This document shows, in pieces, positions 26,915 to 35,304 of a stretch of DNA of 64,000 nt (its first letter is position 1; every line of letters begins with the position of its first letter). The stretch comes from Bin76 sp963665765 (GTDB lineage Bacteria > Actinomycetota > Acidimicrobiia > Spongiisociales > ZC4RG35). Both the position numbers and the translations under genes were made by a program. The stretch is taken from NCBI GenBank assembly GCA_963665765.1, contig OY762464.1:1550001-1614000 (forward strand), in the 5' to 3' direction. The notes under the pieces were generated by a model. That model had not been told where the DNA came from and did no database searches. It saw only the letters and a list, made by a program, of their open reading frames with translations.

Positions 26915-27177
26915 AGGTTGGTGTAGGGCAGAAGCGCCATTTCGCGAGCATTCTTGACGGCCCGCCCCACCGCGTTCTGATGTCGTTGACAATTGCCGGT
27001 TGACCGTCGTCCGCGAATCTTGGCGCGGGCATCCGAGATGTATCTGCGCAATAGCGTGATGTCCTTGTAGTCCACGTAGCGGATCTTGTTGTCGCAGAAG
27101 TAGCAGGATCTCTTCTTGATCCGACGATAACTTGAGCCTGAGCGGGGACGTCTGCGGGGTGAAGATTTTCGGGCCAT
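26911..27177 (-). CDS. rpsR: 30S ribosomal protein S18
   Basis: 88 aa, with ATG 27177 about 11 bp after ssb. The basic N-terminus precedes CYFC (Cys25, Cys28), and the helix region YKDITLLRRYISDARAKI is canonical. A later Cys63/His66 pair (NCQRH) would complete a zinc-binding site, so this is the zinc-containing form rather than the zinc-free paralogue some actinobacteria use under zinc limitation. It binds next to S6 on the 30S platform. Confidence 0.97.
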   Translation of the reverse strand: MARKSSPRRRPRSGSSYRRIKKRSCYFCDNKIRYVDYKDITLLRRYISDARAKIRGRRSTGNCQRHQNAVGRAVKNAREMALLPYTNL

Positions 27178-27188
27178 GCTGATTCCTT

Positions 27189-27650
27189 TTAGAAGGGGGC
27201 TTCGTCGTCGGGGTAGGTGGTGGGCTGGGCGGGGCCGGCGGGGGTACGGGAGCGACGCTGGGGACCGCTGTCATGGTATCCGCCTCCCGATTCGCGGGTG
27301 GTGCGTCTTACGTCGGCGGTCGCCCACCGAAGCGACGGACCGATCTCATCGATCCGCACCTCTACGACTGACCGACGCTCTCCCTCCTGGGTTTCCCAGG
27401 AGCGCTGCTGAAGGCGGCCGGTGACGATCACCCGGGAGCCCTTCTCCAGAGACTCTGCGACGTTCTCGGCGTACTGACGCCAAACGGCTCCGCCAAAAAA
27501 ACTGGTTTCTTCCTGCCACTCGTCGTTGGCGCCTCGCCACCGACGGCTAACGGCCATGCGGATGTTGGCCCGAGGTATCCCCGAGGCGGTGAAGCGAAGC
27601 TCGGGGTCCTCTACCAGGTTTCCTACCAAGGTTACGGAGTTGTACGCCAT
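27189..27650 (-). CDS. ssb: Single-stranded DNA-binding protein
   Basis: 153 aa from ATG 27650. The OB-fold (about 1-108) starts NSVTLVGNLVEDPELRFT and contains VWRQYAENVAESLEKGSRV and GRLQQRSWETQEGE. A Gly/Pro/Arg linker leads to the acidic tip DDEAPF, the docking peptide for replication and repair partners (usual form DDEIPF/DDEPPF). It sits between rpsF and rpsR as in most Gram-positive genomes. Confidence 0.97.
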   Translation of the reverse strand: MAYNSVTLVGNLVEDPELRFTASGIPRANIRMAVSRRWRGANDEWQEETSFFGGAVWRQYAENVAESLEKGSRVIVTGRLQQRSWETQEGERRSVVEVRIDEIGPSLRWATADVRRTTRESGGGYHDSGPQRRSRTPAGPAQPTTYPDDEAPF

Positions 27651-27698
27651 ATCTTTTCCCTCTCTTGTTGTCTGGGGGCCAAATTGCTGCTCAGGAAC

Positions 27699-27986
27699 TC
27701 AAATCTCAGGACGGATGACTTTATGACGTAACACATCGTCAGCCAGAGAGAGCACTCGCTGGACCGAGTCCACCGTCGATGGTTCCGACTGGAACCGGCT
27801 TACCGTGTAGTAACCCTCGGAGAGGTGGTCGATCTGGTAGGCAAGCCGCCGCTTTCCCCATGGATCGGTCTCTTGGTTGACTGCCCCTTGGCCGGCAAGG
27901 AACCCCTCCAACTCAACGACCTTTCCCTGGTACTCGGCCTCGGACATCTCCGGACGATGAATAGTCATCAATTCATATAGACGCAA
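27699..27986 (-). CDS. rpsF: 30S ribosomal protein S6
   Basis: 95 aa. The start is TTG 27986, nine bases after a strong GGAGG site, unusual for a ribosomal protein but well supported by the ribosome site. LYELMTIHRPEMSEAEY and WGKRRLAYQIDHLSEGYYTV are family signatures, and the length is typical. First gene of the S6-SSB-S18-L9 operon; the upstream 148 bp presumably hold its promoter. Confidence 0.96.
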   Translation of the reverse strand: MRLYELMTIHRPEMSEAEYQGKVVELEGFLAGQGAVNQETDPWGKRRLAYQIDHLSEGYYTVSRFQSEPSTVDSVQRVLSLADDVLRHKVIRPEI

Positions 27987-28134
27987 TGCGCGTCACCTCC
28001 TTTGGTCAACTGCTCCGTTGCAGAAGGCCCCTTCGGTGGGGGGCAGGATAGGCGCCGTGGCGCGGTTGGGGTTGCCGTTCCCACAATAGCGGATTCAGAA
28101 GATTATGAAAAGGCCGCTTTCTGGTCGGCCACGG

Positions 28135-28716
28135 TCACGGCGAGGCCACGGTCCCCCCGAGGGTTAGGGACTCTCCTGCCTCCACGCCCACAAAAAGGCC
28201 GGGAAGCGTTTCCAAGGCGAATCGCACCGGCGTCTCGGATGGATAGGTGGGACAGGGATCGGAGGTGCAGGGCGTCATCGAAAGCACTCGGATGAGGGCG
28301 CCGTTTTGGTCGAAGTAGCCGATGTCCAACGGAATGAGGGTGTTTTTCATCCAAAAGGAGACCGGGCGGGCCTCCTCCCAGACGAAGACCATTCCGTGGA
28401 GGTCGCCCATCGACTCCACGCCCATCAGGCCGCGGCTTTGGAGAGCGGGGGTGTCCGCCACGGCCAGCAGGAGGAAACGACCTCCCAGGTGGGCGTTGAT
28501 GATCTCGAAACCCGATACGTCTCCGGTGTTCGGTGGGTCGGGCGGAGGGGTGACGATGGTGGTGGTTGGCGGGTGGGTGGTGGGAATCGATCCGTTTGCC
28601 GAGTTGGGATCGGTGAGGGGGCGGGATGCATGGGTCTCGGGTGCTGCTCGGGTGGAGGTGCTGGAGACACGGTCCTTCTGATCGGAGACCGGGTCCTCGG
28701 CGCAGACCCCGGTCAA
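28135..28716 (-). CDS. DUF192-family exported protein (start unresolved)
   Basis: About 193 aa from TTG 28716. The C-terminal DUF192 domain is clear: LMGVESMGDLHGMVFVWEE and VSFWMKNTLIPLDIGYFD, followed by a C..DPCP Cys pair. A Thr/Pro-rich linker (about 20-65) precedes it, as in secreted forms. In-frame codons just upstream of 28716 encode Arg-Gln-Arg, a hydrophobic run and LLTGVC, a plausible lipoprotein signal and lipobox, but no standard start codon exists there. The true start is therefore uncertain (rare start codon, or an error). It follows panB closely. DUF192 function is unknown. Confidence 0.7.
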   Translation of the reverse strand: MTGVCAEDPVSDQKDRVSSTSTRAAPETHASRPLTDPNSANGSIPTTHPPTTTIVTPPPDPPNTGDVSGFEIINAHLGGRFLLLAVADTPALQSRGLMGVESMGDLHGMVFVWEEARPVSFWMKNTLIPLDIGYFDQNGALIRVLSMTPCTSDPCPTYPSETPVRFALETLPGLFVGVEAGESLTLGGTVASP

Positions 28717-28730
28717 TAGGGCGAGAAAGA

Positions 28731-29591
28731 CTACAAGGAGTAAACGTTGGCGGTTGAAGGCCGCTCCCCCAGCAAGGCCTCTTCGAGACCGGCGTCCACT
28801 CGATAGGTTTCGTTCCGGTCCGGGAAGCTGCCGTTCTTCACGTCCTCCCGATAACGTCGCAGGGCGTCGGTGGCTGTCCGGCGGAGGTCGGCGTACCGGC
28901 GAACGAACTTCGGGTAGTGGCCGAAACCCATGCCCAGCAGATCATGGAAGACCAGAACTTGACCATCGGCCGAGCGTCCGGCGCCGATCCCGATGGTGGG
29001 AGCGGAGATGCGCTCGGTAACCACCGAGGTCAGCACCTCGGGGACTCCCTCCAGAACCAATGCGAACACGCCCGCTTCCTCCAAGGCTTCGGCGTCGCGA
29101 ACGATCCGGCGGGCGGTGTCGAGCCGCCGACCCTGGACGCGATAACCACCCTCGGCGTGGATGGACTGGGGAGTTAGACCCAGGTGACCCATCACCGGGA
29201 TCTCCGCGGCGGTCAGGCGCTCGATGTGGTTGGTTCGTGCCGAACCTCCTTCGAGCTTCACCGCCTCGGCGCCCGCCCTGATCAGGACGGCGGCGTTACG
29301 AACAGTCTCCTCGGGGGAGATGTGAAAAGTCATCCAGGGCATGTCGGCCACCACCAGGGAGTGGGGCTTGGCCCGGGCGACAGCCGCCACATGATGGGCC
29401 ATCATCTCCAGGGTGATCGACAATGTGGTGTCGAACCCGTGCACCACATTGGCGGCGGAGTCTCCCACCAATATGATGTCGATGCCTGCCTCCGACGCCA
29501 GCATGGCGCCGGGAAAGTCATAGGCGGTCACCATGGCGATTTTCTCGACGCCTTTGCGGGCCCGAACGGCCGGCACAGTCACCTTTGCCAT
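28731..29591 (-). CDS. panB: 3-methyl-2-oxobutanoate hydroxymethyltransferase
   Basis: 286 aa from ATG 29591, preceded by GAGAGGAG. It adds a hydroxymethyl group from methylene-tetrahydrofolate to ketoisovalerate, the first committed step of pantothenate and CoA synthesis. The sequence follows PanB closely: TAYDFPGAMLASEAGIDIIL, VGDSAANVVHGFDTTL (metal Asp), EAVKLEGG with the metal Glu, and GHLGLTPQSIHAEGGYRVQG. The usual DLPFMSY segment reads DMPWMTFH, a mild variant. Other pan genes are not in the window. Confidence 0.93.
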   Translation of the reverse strand: MAKVTVPAVRARKGVEKIAMVTAYDFPGAMLASEAGIDIILVGDSAANVVHGFDTTLSITLEMMAHHVAAVARAKPHSLVVADMPWMTFHISPEETVRNAAVLIRAGAEAVKLEGGSARTNHIERLTAAEIPVMGHLGLTPQSIHAEGGYRVQGRRLDTARRIVRDAEALEEAGVFALVLEGVPEVLTSVVTERISAPTIGIGAGRSADGQVLVFHDLLGMGFGHYPKFVRRYADLRRTATDALRRYREDVKNGSFPDRNETYRVDAGLEEALLGERPSTANVYSL

Positions 29592-29796
29592 AGGATTCTC
29601 CTCTCTCCCCACCACGGTGGGTTGGGGGATCGGTTCCGGTTCAAGGCTGCCCGGTTGGTCGGGGGTCGGCGCGCTCTGTTCGAGTCGACCGCCCCCTGGG
29701 GTCAGCGGTTTCTCAAATAATAGACTCCCCCATCCCGATTAGGGGAAAATTGCGAAAGGAAGTCGTAGGTGTGGGAAGGAGAAAACCCGAGAGGCG

Positions 29797-30162
29797 CTAC
29801 CAGGGTATGGCGCTTGAAATCAGAGCCAAGGTAACGATGGTGACCACCGTGAGCTTGCGTCCCTGGGCGGGCTGTTCGTCCTTTCGGGCTCTGATCCTGC
29901 CGATCTTGAACAGCGCAGCCGCGATCAGCATGACCAGGGGGTGGATGATTCCGTAGAAAGAGTCGTCCCAGCGCTGGTTGCCGATCAGAACGATGAGCCC
30001 GATCAGCACCTGGACATCCAGCAGCACCGAAGTCACGGTCACCAAGACGGGGTGATGGGAAGACTCCCTGTTCCATTTGGCCAAGCCGACCACCAGCATG
30101 GCGATCAGGCCGGCCAAAAGCAACCATCGAAGTCCCGAATGCGTCTCAACCAGAATGCTCAT
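29797..30162 (-). CDS. Small four-helix integral membrane protein of unknown function
   Basis: 121 aa from ATG 30162. Four hydrophobic helices are visible (about 10-28, 40-61, 72-88 and 104-120). His8 in HSGLRW and His74 in GIIHPLVMLIAAALF lie at helix starts, and the protein ends AIPW. I recall an uncharacterised bacterial family with the same HSWLRW...HPLMM...GIPW plan, sometimes labelled cytochrome-like, but heme binding is unproven. No operon partner is obvious: about 200 bp separate it from panB and 100 bp from the endonuclease gene. Confidence 0.65.
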   Translation of the reverse strand: MSILVETHSGLRWLLLAGLIAMLVVGLAKWNRESSHHPVLVTVTSVLLDVQVLIGLIVLIGNQRWDDSFYGIIHPLVMLIAAALFKIGRIRARKDEQPAQGRKLTVVTIVTLALISSAIPW

Positions 30163-30265
30163 GCTCCAATGTTACCGGTTGCGGCGCGGCCCAGGGTAGG
30201 TCCCCCGGCCGACCGGCAGCTTGGGAACCAGGCGACCGTTCTGCCTGGATGTCCCGGAGAAGCTT

Positions 30266-31048
30266 TCAGCCGTGGACGCCGGATGAGAGCTGATCCCGGA
30301 GCCAGACGATGTCCGCTTCCTGGCCGTCGGACGGGGTTTCCACCACCACCGGCGCTTTGGCATCCCGGACCACTTGAGCCAATGATTCCGGTGGTATCTC
30401 CCCCGTCTTGAGATTGGCGTGACGATCCCGCCGGGAGTCGAATGGGTCGCGGGAGTTGTTGGCGTGCACCAGATCGATCCGTCCGGTCACGGCCAGAATC
30501 CTCTCCACCAGTCCTTCGAGGGGCTCTCCGCCCGCCCAAGCGTGACAGGTGTCGAGCACGAACCCCGCCTCCAGGTCTCCTATCTCGTCCCACAGCCGTG
30601 CAATGTCCTCCAGCCTTCGGGCGGCCGCCAGATCGCCGGAGGCGGTGTTTTCGATCAGCACCGGGACTTCAGTGTCGAGGTACGCCAGGGCTTTGCGCCA
30701 GCGCGGGGCCGCCTCGCTCAGGTCACCTCCCCCCGTCACGTGTCCACCATGGACCACCACCCCCGCCGCTCCGATCTCCGCGGCGGCTTCGCAGGTGTCA
30801 GCCAGGATCCGTCGGCTGGGTATTCGGATTCTGCTCGCCTCGGCCGCCACGTTCACCAGATAGGGAGCGTGGACGTAGACGGGTATCGGAGCGGCCGCCA
30901 GTTCCTCCGCGTCGTCTCTGGGGAGGGGCTTTTTCCAACTCTGCGGGCTCGACAGAAACATCTGGATCACCTCGGCGCCTATCGCCCCGGCATCCGCCAA
31001 GGGCGTCTGGTTGGACAGATGCGCCCCGATCAGGAGCGGACTACCCAA
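30266..31048 (-). CDS. nfo: Deoxyribonuclease IV (AP endonuclease family 2)
   Basis: 260 aa zinc-dependent repair enzyme that nicks DNA at abasic sites. The nine-ligand pattern of endonuclease IV is visible: GAHLS, VHAPYLVN, VHGGH, IENTA, DTCHAWAGG, HANNS..D..DRH and VETPSDG. TTG 31048 is the only start before GAHLS and overlaps the upstream membrane-protein gene by eight bases; no good ribosome site is visible. The protein is a little shorter than the about 280 aa norm. Confidence 0.9.
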   Translation of the reverse strand: MGSPLLIGAHLSNQTPLADAGAIGAEVIQMFLSSPQSWKKPLPRDDAEELAAAPIPVYVHAPYLVNVAAEASRIRIPSRRILADTCEAAAEIGAAGVVVHGGHVTGGGDLSEAAPRWRKALAYLDTEVPVLIENTASGDLAAARRLEDIARLWDEIGDLEAGFVLDTCHAWAGGEPLEGLVERILAVTGRIDLVHANNSRDPFDSRRDRHANLKTGEIPPESLAQVVRDAKAPVVVETPSDGQEADIVWLRDQLSSGVHG

Positions 31049-31616
31049 GGTCGGTGGCCTGGGCAGATCGGGACAGGAGATCGAGATAGTGGTTGCACGC
31101 CGCGGATACCGCCTCGGCGCGTACCGACCAATCCGAGGACAACACCCGCAGGACGTGTTCTTCTGTCCATCTGGCGCCCCACGGATCGATGGGAAGATGG
31201 CGCCGCAGCTCGTTGGTCCGAAGGACGATGGTCAGGCTGGAAAGGAGATTCCCCCCATCGGAGACCGGCTGGGGAAACACCTGTTCGATCCATTCCCACG
31301 GCAGAAGGTCGAGCGGTCGGATAGGACCCCGCAGGGCAATGCGTAGGCCCGGTGGACCGACCTCCAGCACCGGGCGTTTCCTGATGCCCCAGATCACTCC
31401 CCAAGCGGTCAGAATCCCACCCGCGGCGCCCATGAGCCCGGCCCACACCCGCTCTCGGGCCTCCATGACCTCCTCTCCCTGGAAGATTCGTTCCACCAAG
31501 AGGTCCACCAGCCCGTCCCCCACCAGCAGCTCAATCGCCACCGCCATCAGCGCCACTCCCAAGATGGCCACGAACCAGCTTCGCCTTGACGAATTGTGGA
31601 CGGTGATGGTTTCCAT
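31041..31616 (-). CDS. Membrane protein with C-terminal soluble domain, unknown function
   Basis: 191 aa from ATG 31616. Two membrane helices (about 15-34 and 58-78) are followed by a cytoplasmic-looking part with VLEVGPPGLRIALRGPIRPLD and LPWEWIEQVFPQ, reminiscent of PH-like domains in small bacterial membrane proteins, though similarity is weak. It overlaps the endonuclease IV gene by 8 bp, so the two are co-transcribed. I do not recognise a specific family. Confidence 0.6.
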   Translation of the reverse strand: METITVHNSSRRSWFVAILGVALMAVAIELLVGDGLVDLLVERIFQGEEVMEARERVWAGLMGAAGGILTAWGVIWGIRKRPVLEVGPPGLRIALRGPIRPLDLLPWEWIEQVFPQPVSDGGNLLSSLTIVLRTNELRRHLPIDPWGARWTEEHVLRVLSSDWSVRAEAVSAACNHYLDLLSRSAQATDLG

Positions 31617-31709
31617 TTTCTCCGCAGAAGGGACAGGCTACACGATACCGGACCACCAGCCCGGACTGCCGCCCGGCGCCCGGCGTTGATGCTGTGATTG
31701 GCAAAAGCA

Positions 31710-32417
31710 ATGACGGACCGGTTAGTTTGGGAGGGTGTGAAACTCACCCTCATTCGCCATGCCCAGCCCGCCTGGTCGCAGCAAGGACGTTTGGTGGGCA
31801 ACCCGGGGCTCACCGAATTGGGCAGACTTCAGGCACAGCAGTTGGCGGAACGCCCCTTCACAGGAGTGGACGAATTGTGGGTTTCGGAGTTGAGACGCGC
31901 CCGGGAGACCACCGCGCCTCTGGCCGCACGGCTCGGGCTAAGGCCGGCAGTGCATCCCTGGATGAACGAGATAGGAGATCCGGTGGAATGGGACGGGATG
32001 CCCATCGACCTGGTGCAGGCGCGCATCTCCCGGCTGGAGGGGTCGTTGTCTCTGCAAAAGTTGTGGAGGGGGGTGCGTCGGGGCGAGCCGTACCACAGCT
32101 TTCGGGAGCGAATCGCCGCCGGTCTGCTCCGGTCGCTTGGGGATTATGGGGTGAGGATGCTCGAGCCGGATCAGCCTCGCCTGTGGCGGCCGGGCCAATC
32201 AAAGTCCATCGTGTTGGTGGCCCATGGAGGGACCAACGCGGTGATTCACGAGACCTTATTGGGGTGCGGGCCCACTCCCATCGCCTGGCACAAGTTCCGC
32301 TCTCTTCACACCGCAGTGTCCGTTCTTAGTACCTATCCCCTGGCAAATGCGGTCATGTTCGCCTTGGAGAGATTCGGGGATGTGACCCACCTTCTGCCCG
32401 AGCAGGCCACCCGGTAG
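31710..32417 (+). CDS. Histidine phosphatase (phosphoglycerate mutase-like) family protein
   Basis: About 235 aa from ATG 31710; GTG 31737, directly before the first strand, is a possible alternative and TTG 31698 is also in frame. The catalytic RHG-type motif is LIRHAQPAW, ELRRARETT supplies the second Arg, a Glu follows (MNEIGDP), and the second His is in LVAHGGTNAV. Such enzymes dephosphorylate sugar phosphates, nucleotides or cobalamin precursors; the substrate is not evident. It is divergent from the membrane-protein gene and converges on the prenyltransferase gene with only one base between the stops. Confidence 0.85.
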   Translation: MTDRLVWEGVKLTLIRHAQPAWSQQGRLVGNPGLTELGRLQAQQLAERPFTGVDELWVSELRRARETTAPLAARLGLRPAVHPWMNEIGDPVEWDGMPIDLVQARISRLEGSLSLQKLWRGVRRGEPYHSFRERIAAGLLRSLGDYGVRMLEPDQPRLWRPGQSKSIVLVAHGGTNAVIHETLLGCGPTPIAWHKFRSLHTAVSVLSTYPLANAVMFALERFGDVTHLLPEQATR

Positions 32418-32418
32418 C

Positions 32419-33201
32419 TCAGCGTCCGTAGCGACGTTCCCGGCGGGAGAAGTCACGTAGCGCTCGCAGGTAATCGACCCGCCGAAAGGCCGGCCAGTAG
32501 ACGTCCGCGAACACAAACTCGGCATAGGCCGACTGCCAGAGCAGAAAGCCCGACAGCCGAGACTCCCCCGAGGTGCGGATCAACAAATCCGGGTCGGGGA
32601 GGTCGGCGGAGTACATGTGGCGAGCCAGCCCCTCGTGATCGATCCGCTCTGCCAATGCCAGAGGGTCGGTGATGGTGGCGCCCAATTCGGTCACCAGGCT
32701 GCGGCAGGCGTCCACGATCTCCTGGCGGCCCCCATACCCGATGGCGATGGTCAGGTTGCGGTTGTCCCGGCCGGGTCCGGTCTGTTCCATGGCGGTCTTG
32801 GCGGCGGTCACCAGTCCCGAGGGCAGCAGATCGAGGCTCCCGATGAAACGCAGTCCCATTCCGTGCTGTCGGCAACGCTTGGGGATACGTCTGAAAAAAT
32901 CGGTCAACACCTGGTAGATGGGATCGAGTTCCGCGGCCGAGCGACCGAGGTTGTCTCTTGACAGAGCCCAGGCAGTCACCGCCGGTATCCGAAGTTCCGC
33001 CGACCAGTCGACGAAGTCCTCGAAGCGACGCATGCCTTCCCAGTAGCTGTCCACATAGGCGTCCAAGCCGCTCCGGCGGGCGTAGCGGCGATGCCCGTCG
33101 AGGATCACTCCCACGTGCCGGGGGAAGCGTGAGGCGTCCATCTGCCGGAGAAGTTGTCTCTCATAGAGGAGGTAGAGAGGTCGGAGGAGGGGACTTGGCA
33201 T
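32419..33201 (-). CDS. uppS: cis-prenyltransferase (undecaprenyl/short-chain isoprenyl diphosphate synthase family)
   Basis: About 260 aa from ATG 33201. It condenses isopentenyl diphosphate units onto an allylic primer to make the lipid carrier for cell-wall precursors. RHVGVILDGHRRYAR holds the catalytic Asp35; the usual DGNGRWA has His37 in place of Asn, a variant. RTSGESRLSGFLLWQSAYAE is canonical for the IPP-binding end, and RDNLGRSAAELD matches the chain-length helix. Actinobacteria often encode two such enzymes (short- and long-chain); which one this is cannot be told from sequence alone. Confidence 0.87.
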   Translation of the reverse strand: MPSPLLRPLYLLYERQLLRQMDASRFPRHVGVILDGHRRYARRSGLDAYVDSYWEGMRRFEDFVDWSAELRIPAVTAWALSRDNLGRSAAELDPIYQVLTDFFRRIPKRCRQHGMGLRFIGSLDLLPSGLVTAAKTAMEQTGPGRDNRNLTIAIGYGGRQEIVDACRSLVTELGATITDPLALAERIDHEGLARHMYSADLPDPDLLIRTSGESRLSGFLLWQSAYAEFVFADVYWPAFRRVDYLRALRDFSRRERRYGR

Positions 33202-33235
33202 GGAACTCAAACCGGTGGATGCGCCTCCGGGGGAT

Positions 33236-34012
33236 TTATTCCCTCGGATCCCAACGGAAGAACCTGGTGGTCACTATCAGCCCGGCCACCAACCAGGCGC
33301 CCATGACCGCCAAATCCTCCCAGCCGAGCACCCTGCCGGAGTGAAAGGGATTGAAAGCGGCGCCGAAGGGTTCGGCGAAGTGCTTGAGAGGAAATACGTC
33401 ACCCAGAATCAACAGCCACCGGGGAGCGTCGTCGAGTGGGATGAAAATGCCTGACACGAAGGCCATGGGCAGAAACACGGCGTTGGCCACCGCCGGCGTC
33501 GCATCGGCGTTCTTGACCAGGGCGCACACCGACAAACCGAGTGCCGAGAAGGTGGCCATGCCCACCATGAACACCAGCACGGCCACGCCGAGGTTGTTCC
33601 ACAGCATGACGAAACCGAACAACGCCCAACCCACCACGAACATGACCGCCACCGAGACCACCCCCACCCACACTGCCGAGCCGATTCGTCCGGTCATGTA
33701 GATCCAGGGGGAAAGCGGCGTTCCCCGCACCCGCTTCAAGATGCCTTGATCGCGGGCCAGTGCGGTGCCGATCGACAGCCCGGTGAAGGTGGAGGACCCC
33801 GCCGCGAACACGGCCATAGCCGGCGCGAAAAACTGGGAGAACCGATATCCCTCGGCCACCTCGGAGCTTCCGAACAGCACACTGAACAACACCAGGAAAA
33901 AGACCGGCAGGGCAAGGGTGAAGAAGGCGGCCACCGGAGTTCGCCAGAACACCCGATTCTGGTGACGAATCTGCCGCCACAGCAGCGCCAGGTCGATCCC
34001 GACGGTGTTCAT
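33236..34012 (-). CDS. ABC-2 type transporter permease
   Basis: 258 aa from ATG 34012, overlapping the ATPase stop (ATGA). Six hydrophobic spans are visible. WRQIRHQNRVFWRTPVAAFF opens the protein, ILKRVRGTPLSPWIYMTGRI is the characteristic cytoplasmic loop, and FLPMAFVSGIFIPLDDAPRW is the ABC-2 signature. With its ATPase it forms a two-gene exporter of the drug/daunorubicin type. The substrate is unknown; a role in self-protection or lipid export is only a guess. Confidence 0.9.
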   Translation of the reverse strand: MNTVGIDLALLWRQIRHQNRVFWRTPVAAFFTLALPVFFLVLFSVLFGSSEVAEGYRFSQFFAPAMAVFAAGSSTFTGLSIGTALARDQGILKRVRGTPLSPWIYMTGRIGSAVWVGVVSVAVMFVVGWALFGFVMLWNNLGVAVLVFMVGMATFSALGLSVCALVKNADATPAVANAVFLPMAFVSGIFIPLDDAPRWLLILGDVFPLKHFAEPFGAAFNPFHSGRVLGWEDLAVMGAWLVAGLIVTTRFFRWDPRE

Positions 34013-34923
34013 CCCGGCCGCGACTCCCCGTCGGCCCCCTCCATGATGGCGAGGTAGACATCTTCCAGGCTGGGGCGGGTTACCTCGAGGTCGGTTAGTT
34101 CGGCTCCCCGTTCCATGGCCCAACCGGTGAGCGTGTACAGATCGGAGGTCGGGTCGGTGGTTTGATAGGTCACGCGGTGGTCTTCCACCTCGGGCCCATC
34201 GCCCATGACCGGCAGATCCCCGACGTCGGCGACGGTGAAGCGAACCGTGGTTGCCTGGGCCGCGCCCAAAGTCTGGGGGGTGCCCTCGGCCAGGATGCGG
34301 CCCTCGCTGAGCACCACGATCCGATCGGCCAGGTGCTGGGCCTCGTCCAGATAGTGGGTGGTCAGAAGGACCGTCTTTCCCAGGGCGGTGAGTCCTTCGA
34401 CCAGTTCCCAGGACTTCCGCCGGGCGGCCGGGTCGAATCCGGTGGTGGGCTCGTCCAAGAAGATGAGATCGGGATCACCCACCAGCCCCAAAGCCAGATC
34501 GAGTCGGCGGCGCTGGCCGCCCGACAGCGTCTTGATCCGGGCATCGGTCTTCGTTTCCAGTCCCACCATGGCGATGAGTTCGGCGGCCGGTCGGCGACGG
34601 GAATAGGATGCCCCGTGCAGTTCGATCACCTCCCGAACGGTCAGCACCTGTTCGGTGCCGGTCTCCTGCAAAACGATCCCGATCCGGTTTCGGAAGGCCC
34701 GTCCGCCGGAGGACGGATTGAAGCCGAGCACCTCGATCTCCCCCGCGTCCGCCTGCCGATACCCCTCCAGTATCTCGACCGCGGTGGTTTTCCCCGCCCC
34801 GTTCGGACCCAACAGCGCCAGCACCTCTCCCTCCGCCACCTCAAAGCTCACCCCGCCGAGCGCGGTTACCTCGCCGTAGGTCTTGACGAGATTGCTCACG
34901 CTTATTGCAGAAGGCACCGTCAT
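34009..34923 (-). CDS. ABC-2 type transporter ATP-binding protein (DrrA-like)
   Basis: About 304 aa from ATG 34923; TTG 34968 in frame is possible but less likely. Walker A is GPNGAGKTT, the Q-loop is in IVLQETGTEQ, the signature is LSGGQRRRLDLALGLV, Walker B is LIFLDEPTTGFD and the switch His lies in LTTHYLDEA. A C-terminal extension (about 220-300) resembles that of DrrA/CcmA-type exporters. It is coupled to the permease gene downstream. The gene upstream ends with an intrinsic terminator, so this pair has its own promoter within about 110 bp. Confidence 0.92.
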   Translation of the reverse strand: MTVPSAISVSNLVKTYGEVTALGGVSFEVAEGEVLALLGPNGAGKTTAVEILEGYRQADAGEIEVLGFNPSSGGRAFRNRIGIVLQETGTEQVLTVREVIELHGASYSRRRPAAELIAMVGLETKTDARIKTLSGGQRRRLDLALGLVGDPDLIFLDEPTTGFDPAARRKSWELVEGLTALGKTVLLTTHYLDEAQHLADRIVVLSEGRILAEGTPQTLGAAQATTVRFTVADVGDLPVMGDGPEVEDHRVTYQTTDPTSDLYTLTGWAMERGAELTDLEVTRPSLEDVYLAIMEGADGESRPG

Positions 34924-35304
34924 CAGGATACCCGTCGCCTTCCCATAGCGTTTTGCGATGACCGGCAAAGAAGCTGGGCCATTGAGCTTGACTTATGTCG
35001 CACCGCCGGCGCACACTTGGGTATCAGCTACGAAAAACCTGGGGCCCGGTAGAGAGCTCGCCGGGCCCAATATCCAGAGGTCACATCCCAAATCCGTCCC
35101 ATGACCGAGGCTGGGAAAATGGCGACCTCATGACGGCGGTGGTGAGCGGGGGAGGGAACCCGTAGGGGGAAGGGATTTCCGGCCCGATTTTCACAACCTC
35201 GATGGGAGCGCCCGGCTGTCATATAACTCGCAACATCAATCACTTCTATATAGTCTGGCATATCAACCGGAAGGAACGAGGGGGAAGGTCGGTGGCGGGT
35301 TCTG
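34924..35304. other. Intergenic region holding a terminator
   Basis: 381 bp without a supportable gene. It contains the terminator of the AtuA-like gene and, to its left, about 110 bp that must include the exporter promoter. The part from 35130 to 35300 is mixed in composition with a short AT-rich stretch (CACTTCTATATAGTCTGG), and I see no further structure in it. Confidence 0.5.
35034..35068 (-). terminator. Intrinsic terminator after the AtuA-like gene
   Basis: Read on the minus strand, GGGCCCGG, an 11-base loop and CCGGGCCC form a perfect 8-bp stem (35042-35049 with 35061-35068), followed by CAGG and TTTTT. It lies about 235 bp beyond the leftward AtuA-like stop and before the exporter genes. 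Confidence 0.7.
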
